A stretch of 64,000 nucleotides of DNA from Globisporangium splendens (taxonomy: Eukaryota; Oomycota; Peronosporomycetes; Pythiales; Pythiaceae), in assembly GCA_006386115.1 (NCBI GenBank), contig VFIW01000006.1, positions 475,966 through 539,965 on the forward strand. Reading direction: 5' to 3'. Numbering within the stretch: position 1 is the stretch's first letter; each line of letters starts with the position of its first letter. The translations under genes and the position numbers were made by a program. Below the pieces are notes generated by a model that was not told the origin of the DNA, made no database searches, and saw nothing but the letters and a program-made list of their open reading frames with translations. This document shows positions 58,241 to 64,000 of this stretch, piece after piece.

Positions 58241-58715
58241 TCAGCTGGAGACGACTTTGAACTTCGCGAACGATTGATCATCATCGCCAGGTGCGCCAGA
58301 ATTCGCTGCCTCTCGTCGCTGCGTATTGAATCAGACAGAGTGGAAAACACACAATATAAGAAAAAACGAAAGTCGTGTGCCACGTTGAGGAACAGCAAAC
58401 TTGAGAACGCACCCGTTCTTTCGAGCACGAGCAGTCGCCGCTGCTCGCAACCCGGACAATGAGCGCGACTCCGAGACCAAGCCACACCAATCGACCAAAA
58501 CTCCACGGGTCGTGGTAGTGACGATAGTAGCCATAAGGGTGGGGACCATACATCCGATTGTAGTACGGTGGTGGCGGCGGATCCACAATGCGATGACGTC
58601 TCCTGCGGCGAGCGGATTCGGATGCGAACGAGCGGATCGCAGTGGTTTGCACAGATTTCGTGCCTTGGGTCAGCACTCGCGTGCCGCAGGTTCGGGTCAG
58701 CGCGGTTGCGAGCAT
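58241..58715 (-). CDS. Small predicted mitochondrial membrane protein (paralogue 1)
   Basis: Two exons, 58715-58413 and 58318-58241, joined by a GTGCGT to ACGCAG intron, give 126 residues. The N-terminus MLATALTRTCGTRVLTQGTK through IRSFASESA is a classic mitochondrial presequence (basic, Ser/Thr-rich, RSFAS cleavage motif). Then come RRRRRHRIVDPPPPPYY, a Tyr/His-rich stretch (PYGYYRHYHDPW), one transmembrane helix (RLVWLGLGVALIVRVASSG), and an acidic tail APGDDDQSFAKFKVVSS. Single-pass mitochondrial proteins of this size are often respiratory-complex accessory or assembly factors, but I recognise no family. A decayed paralogue lies 0.5 kb upstream on the same strand. Confidence 0.65.
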
Positions 58716-59244
58716 AGTGGCGCTTGGACTTGCTGCTGTCGTAGTTCTTCGTGGGCGAATTGTGGAATGACTTGCTAATTTGCCACCATTGCTGCTCTCC
58801 ACGACTTTGGAATGATTGTAGTTCAAGGTGGGAATGGTGGTGCACTCGTGGTGGTTGTCCTTGCACTGCATGTTGGTTCGAATTGATGTGAGGAAGCATC
58901 TGCGAGTCGTTTGTGCGTGCGCTGCAGGATGGTTCATGAGACAGGATAGGATTACGATGGTCGGTTGGCGGTTAGTGCTTGCCGGTTAGGACAGCGCCTA
59001 CACCATGCCGTGTCGTTGCACTGCAACAGCGACGTCGTTTTGTATCACCCCCACACGAACGAGGTTGAGCTCAGCGCTTACAACTACGCCAATTCGCTGT
59101 CGCTGCCTGGTGTGCTGCCTCTCGTTTACGTGCCGTGGACTTTAGCACACGAGCAAGGACACAGGCGCATACTGGTATTAGACAACGGTGTCACGCGCTG
59201 GAAAGTTGAGCAAATTACAACACGCTTGTGTTCGCACGCATATC

Positions 59245-59540
59245 CTTTCCTTCAGGCTCTGGATATCACCGCCGTTCGCAACCCTCGCTACCACCGCGAT
59301 TCCGAGCCCAAACAGCATGAAGCGACCGAACCCCCACAGACCGTGGCAGTGGTGCTAATAGCCGTAAGGATGAGGATGAGGGGCGTACATCCAGCCGTGC
59401 AGGTACGCATAGTAATATGATGGCGGTGGATTCACGATGCGACGGCGTCGACCCTGGCGAGCAGCTCCCGATGCGAATGAGCGAGTTGTTGCGGCATGCA
59501 CGGTACTCGCGCCATTGGCGAGCACTCGAGTGCTGCATGT
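59245..59540 (-). pseudogene. Decayed paralogue of the small mitochondrial membrane protein
   Basis: In one minus frame the text STRVLANGASTVHAATTRSF, then ASGAARQGRRRRIVNPPPSY, then PYGY, TAG, HHCHGLWGFGRFMLFGLGIAVVARVANGGD parallels the intact gene at 58241-58715 segment by segment (presequence RSFAS, RRRRIV, PYGY, W.FGR, membrane helix). TAG replaces a Tyr position, the start Met is missing and the donor after SLKER is lost. This is a tandem duplicate that has died. Confidence 0.72.
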
Positions 59541-59953
59541 ACGGCAAGACTGGTCTCTGCGCCTCAATGGCCGTTTTCGAAGAACACGATTATGGGTTGA
59601 ATGGACGAAATACAAAACAACACGCAAGTGATCTCTTCCTCCTGGTGGAGCGGATGACGAGCGCGCTCTTGAAAGCCCCGATCCGTGTCTGCAGCACGGG
59701 CTTGTCCAGCTGGTTGTCATGGAGCAAATCCAGTCGAGGTATTCACGCATGAATAATTCCTCCGGTTGCACAGCTTTGGGTCAAGGTTGTGTAACCAAGA
59801 TCCTTGGGATACACTGTGTACCGGCTATCATACAACACCAGTTGATTTTGAGTGGAATCTGTGGATGTGTGTGGTGCGGAAGCACCCTGCGCTGTGGGAT
59901 ACGCTGTGCTGATTCACCAAATACCTTTCTTTTTATTTCTTTTAACTCGCGCA

Positions 59954-60650
59954 TCATTCGTCGTCAGTGTTGTCCGAGACGCCTGCGTCTGGCGCAAGTA
60001 CACTGCTGCCCTCAAACTTTCCAGGTTCCGCAGTCTACATGATAAGAAAAGGCAGCAGAGCACACAAGCACCACAATACACGTGTTGTTCGCAGCAAGTA
60101 AGCGATAAATGCGTGGGAAGTGGGGGTTTCAAGGTAGACGGCAAAGATGACTGTACCTCTTCCATGCGGCTGAAAATGACACCGACAAACGAAAACGCAA
60201 GAGCCATGCCAATGCCCCAAAAGAAATTCTGTAACCACACATGCAAACAAGCATACAAGATTAGCGCATGGCTGCCGCCATCAAATAGCAGCAATTTTAA
60301 AAGGAAATAGGGGGCACAGACCCAATCCACACATATACACGCACCATCTTCATGACTTGACCAAACGTCTGTGGCAGTTCTTGCTGCGAGTGCACGAATG
60401 GCGACGGAGGCTGCGCCTGTGGCACATCAACGAGCGCATCGTGCGGCTGTTCTGCGAGCGCGTTTGACTCCGGCTTTGGTTCTACGCGGCGACGCGCTTC
60501 GCTCCTCTTCACTTTGATCGCCTTGGGACGTTTCGGCTCCGACGACAACGAACGCGTCATCGCGCGCGCGACAGGGAGCTTCGTGGTGGCTCTACTGGCA
60601 GTGGCGCATGCCGCTCTGGTGCCGACGACACGCGCGCGGGAAAGCAGCAT
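59954..60650 (-). CDS. Small predicted mitochondrial membrane protein 2
   Basis: Three exons, 60650-60345, 60228-60157 and 60034-59954, give 152 residues with in-phase GTGCGT and GTACAG introns. The N-terminus MLLSRARVVGTRAACATASR to MTRSLSSEPKRPK is a strong mitochondrial presequence. It is followed by a basic/proline-rich linker (RRRVEPKPESNALAEQPHD), one helix in exon 2 (NFFWGIGMALAFSFVGVIFS) and an acidic soluble tail (TAEPGKFEGSSV to DNTDDE, TGA). The plan (presequence, linker, single helix, acidic tail, exon break near the helix) matches the gene at 58241-58715, although the sequence does not align well by eye. Function unknown. Confidence 0.65.
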
Positions 60651-62786
60651 CTTGATCTTGTACTTCGCTTGTGACGCAGACGCAGGACGGCAATGAAGAC
60701 GATCTGTGTGTGGAGCTTTGTGCTGTATGGTGTTTGGAGCTGCTTCAAAACTGAGACATCACCGAAACCATCATTCTAGAAGAAGAGAACCCCAAATATG
60801 GTAATTGCTAAGTGTGAGTTTATAAATTGCCTATCAAGTTAAGGAGATGATACAGTCACAGTGGTCATCGCTGAAAAATGAGCACAGTGTTTGGTGCCAC
60901 TTTTCGCTTTAAAGAGCCTTTGGCGCTTGGAGTGCCATCACCAAACATTCACCACCAAACACTCGACTCCGCTCAACGTTTGGCGGAACGAGTCGCTACA
61001 TGTGCTCGTGGTTAACATTTGTAGAGCGTGCATTTTGTTGGGAAAATTTGATCATGATCCGGACAGTGGATTCTACGATTTGTTCTCGAGTGCGGCATCC
61101 ATCAACAAGTCCGTAATATTTGCCTGAAGAATTGATTCTCCACCAGCCGCGAATGCTTTGTTGTATCTTCACTGCAAGCACTCCCTCAAGCTCCCACGAT
61201 ATGTTGCACTGCATGAGTTTAAGACCGTCAGTTGGAAGCGTCTTGGTTTGTGAGAATGGATCCGTTTTTCTTAGTCTCACAGTCTCCACTTGCGAGGACC
61301 ATCTTCAGCCAAGCAAACAAACGCGAGAGGGGGTCATCTTGAAATAAACATGGCTGCGTTTTTTTTTGTGAAGTTGACGCCCAAAGCACTCGGCGTCAAT
61401 TGAATCGTTGAAGTGAGCCAAGTGAAAGAGAGAATGGAGAGATGCAGAGCATATGTTGAAGTGCGTGCTGGAGATCAAGCACGCGGTCAGACTTGTCGTT
61501 AATAGTGCACTGACGCCTGCTTTGTAGACTGACAGAGGGATATGAAGTCTGGCAGCGCGAGGCACTGTTCACACACATTCCTAACTGCAAACGAGGCGCG
61601 AACGTCTGACATGCTTGTGGTGAATCACCCAAGTGGGTTGCTGTCGTCATCGTTTACAGCTCAATCTCTTATTAGTCGACGATTGAAGATCAATCAGCCT
61701 ACGGTATGCACTCAAGTGAAGAAGGCAAGAAGAGCCGGGGAACTGCAGCTGCTCTTGTGCAGACGAGCCGCAAGTGCGTGCGTGGACAACCCCTACGGGG
61801 AAACGCGATCTTCCTCTCGCTTGCATCCTCAAGGCACTCACTCTTTCTCTATGCTGCGCGTATGCCGCAACTTGGTCAACATGCCAACCGCTACATTAAC
61901 GCTTGCTGGTCGACATGTGGCGCACACTTGCACGCAAGTGTTCTTTCCTCTGTGTTAAATCGCTACAGTATGAAGTGCATGCAACAGCGGATTCGGAACC
62001 CAAAGCGAGGATCCGTCCAGTCGACGCTGGAAGAAAAGAACCACCGTCACCACACTGACGTTGCCGTGAAGTTGTGGGTCGTGTTTCGCCACGAGCGACA
62101 GACGAAGCAGATCACTCGCCTCCCATCCACATTCGTCGCTGGCGTCACTCGATCTCCTTCCCACTCTCTCTCTCTCTGCATGTGCTTCTTCCAGAAAGCA
62201 AAATACGTATCCTCGACAGACACATGTTGACCATGTGCGAAGGAGCAGTGCACAGAGCTGCTCGTAAAAGATCTCCAAACGACAATTTGCATCGACAAAA
62301 CTCGAATAAAGATATATTGCACGTGGACGAGAAATCCATCAAGTGTGTGGAAATGCTGCAACCAAGCAATCTGTTTTGAAAATAAATAACGCATGTCTTC
62401 TCTTTTGAATGGAATAAAGACAAACAAGCTATGCTAACTACCTGGCAAAGTGGGAAGAACAAGGGTGGGGCGACGGACTAACGGACGGTGATGGCGCGTT
62501 GAAGGCGGCGGTGGGACTCTCGTTTTTCGTTTGCTTCTGTGTCTGTTCTTTTCTCGCGAATTGCTCTGCTTGTGAAGGAGTTGTGTTGAGTGTTGGAATA
62601 ATTGTTTTCTCGTCTCCGTTGTCATCTCGTTGTTCTTGTTTGTGAAGCTTGATTTTTTCTTGGTACACTGTTTGTTTTGCTGTTGTTGTTGTTGTTGTTG
62701 TTCCCGTTGTCTTGGTCGAAGACACTTGTCTTCGCTCGTTTCTCCCCACTTCCAGATAGCATCATAGATAAATAATGACTACCATA
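60651..62786. other. Large intergenic region
   Basis: 2.1 kb without a supported gene. Contains short unconvincing frames on both strands and a (TTG)n run near its right end in the 3' flank of the PX gene. Confidence 0.35.
62681..62702. repeat. (TGT)7 trinucleotide microsatellite
   Basis: Uninterrupted TGT/GTT run, 22 bp, in the non-coding region 84 bp past the stop of the PX gene. Confidence 0.85.
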
Positions 62787-63533
62787 CTAATTGGAGAGGC
62801 GGCGCTCGTACACGTACGACGACTCGGACGCCGAAAGCCGCAGCTGGTTCTCCGACGTCGGCGCTTCGTAGCACGACAGACTCACGTAGCCGAGCTCGAG
62901 CGATTGCGGGTTCTTGCCGATGAACTTCTTGAACTCAACACTGGATGCCAAAGTCGGGTGCGCATTGATGCACTGCAGCAGATCCTGGAGTCGCTCCGCG
63001 CGCTGGTTCAGTGCCTTCTCGGGGGACACAAAGATCTGGAACATCGAAATGATGCCGTGGTTGGGCAACGCCGGCAGCGTACGAGACGCGTCGTAATTTT
63101 GAAGGCCGTCGTACAGCTCCTTGAAGTCCGTGAACCGGCGACGGATCACGTATGTGTTGTATTCATCCGAACCGACATCGACCTTGAACATCCACGTGCC
63201 CTTGCTGTTCTTGCTCACACCAGAGATCGTCACACGTCGGAGCTCATCCAAGTCGCCCGCCGAGAACGGTCTCGTGCGCTGCGGTGGCACCATGCGTTCC
63301 AACAGCGCGCCAGACTCGGACAGGCTCTTGATTCGGCGCGTGCGCTTGCTGCGCGGCTGGATCGGGGCGCTCATCGGAGCGTTGGCGCTCGACGAGCGCG
63401 TCACCGCCATGGCGTTCAAGCTGCTCGCGCGCATCATCTCACCGCGACTGAAGCCATTCGCGGCCGAGTATCTGCCTTGATGTTGCTTGTAGTCATTCTT
63501 GTACACCGTCGGGGAGTACGCTTCGACCATCAT
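62787..63533 (-). CDS. PX-domain phosphoinositide-binding protein
   Basis: Single exon, 248 residues from MMVEAYSP at 63533. A disordered N-terminal ~105 residues (Ser/Arg-rich, TRSSSANAPMSAPIQPRSKR, several candidate phospho-sites) precedes the PX domain at ~107-215. That domain contains VTISGVSKNSKGTWMFKVDV, the RRRF phosphate-binding motif (YVIRRRFTDFKELYDGL), the proline loop (LPALPNHGIISMFQ) and the closing helices RAERLQDLLQCINAHP and FKKFIG. It ends SSYVYERRLSN. PX domains bind PI3P or related lipids on endosomes. Alone it resembles the small PX proteins of oomycetes. The frame is open 5' to 63917, but that extension is proline/arginine-rich low-complexity and probably 5' UTR. Confidence 0.87.
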   Translation of the reverse strand: MMVEAYSPTVYKNDYKQHQGRYSAANGFSRGEMMRASSLNAMAVTRSSSANAPMSAPIQPRSKRTRRIKSLSESGALLERMVPPQRTRPFSAGDLDELRRVTISGVSKNSKGTWMFKVDVGSDEYNTYVIRRRFTDFKELYDGLQNYDASRTLPALPNHGIISMFQIFVSPEKALNQRAERLQDLLQCINAHPTLASSVEFKKFIGKNPQSLELGYVSLSCYEAPTSENQLRLSASESSYVYERRLSN

Positions 63534-64000
63534 GGTTGACTTTGTGTTGTTGGTTATGACGAAAGCTGCTGCTGCTGCTGGTGGCGGGGTCTGATATGAA
63601 AATGGAGAGGGGCTCACGATTGGCTGGTGGTCGGACACTGGTGGCCGATGGATATAGAAATGCAGACGCTGATGGATAGATACGTCGCGACGGACGAGCG
63701 AAGAGAAAGCGCCGAGGCTGGGGTGGAGCGGGACGGAGCGGGGAGGGACGCGGCGCTGAGGCGCGTGTTTTCTCGCTCTCGCTGTCTGCCTGATAGGTGG
63801 GATATTCACAAATGACAAAGGAAACTCTCCTTCTTTGCACTTCCTCCCTCTCGCTTCATTTTTGTGCTTGAGCTTTTTTGGGGAGTGGCTGGAGTATCCA
63901 CCCACAAACAGCCACATACAAAAAACAGTATTAACATGCGAAACAAAAGGGCCAGTCCAGCAGCATGGTATGCTTGCTTCTGATTGGGAAGAAGAGGCGA
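63534..64000. other. 5' flank of the PX gene
   Basis: 467 bp upstream of the PX start up to the window edge. GC-rich CGGAGCGGGG-type sequence near 63725-63760. No gene is recognised. Confidence 0.3.

Noticed and set aside
62775..63539. 254-codon plus-strand open frame
   Set aside because: Antisense of the PX gene with typical Arg/Val/Leu shadow composition.

Overview
This window looks like nuclear DNA of an oomycete (Pythium/Phytophthora-like water mould). The evidence is short GT-AG introns of about 70-100 nt with CTAAC-type branch sites, a fused DHFR-thymidylate synthase, a full-size ABCG/PDR transporter, small PH/PX proteins typical of the group, and an oomycete-type initiator (GCTCATTTCCAAATTT) 42 bp before a short-chain dehydrogenase. 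I cannot name the species.

Layout. 67-5304 (-): very long WW/coiled-coil/armadillo gene carrying four in-frame stops. 5753-6958 (+): tafazzin. 7451-8661 (+): PP2A catalytic subunit. 8961-11094: LINE copy A. 11154-20098 (-): giant WD40/fibronectin-III/coiled-coil gene, interrupted by LINE copy B (12278-13858) and several stops and frameshifts. 21217-25491 (-): ABCG/PDR transporter with a 128-bp LINE tail (copy C) inside its first nucleotide-binding domain. 26607 to about 37750: retrotransposon block made of LINE family 1 copy D (-) with copy E nested in it, head-to-head with a second, decayed LINE (+) that contains copy F. 39006-39977 (+): short-chain dehydrogenase. 40381-41712: LINE copy G. 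42542-45929 (-): PH/WH2/PX/acidic-tail protein resembling an Arp2/3 activator. 47241-49297 (-): R2R3-MYB factor. 51522-53206 (+): DHFR-TS. 53501-54256 (-): small PH protein. About 54991-56951 (-): decayed Ty3/Gypsy. 58241-60650 (-): cluster of small predicted mitochondrial membrane proteins, one of them dead. 62787-63533 (-): PX-domain protein.

Main discovery candidate. The 3' tail of LINE family 1 is present in all seven copies. Its antisense strand carries what looks like a complete 78-nt spliceosomal intron: donor AAG^GTGAGG, branch-like CTAAC or CTACC, acceptor CTAG or ACAG. All three copies that landed inside open reading frames (B, C, F) are antisense to the host frame. For the two short ones (C in the transporter, F in the second LINE) the inserted length and the intron are both multiples of three. 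Removing the intron removes the stop and rejoins the frame exactly. The tail therefore behaves like an introner: a 5'-truncated LINE insertion that brings its own intron. In sense orientation the same tail is a conserved start-codon mini-frame, MDIVGHEDEPKYTSPYK.

Exon coordinates come from reading GT-AG sites and frames by eye. No alignment or database search was run.
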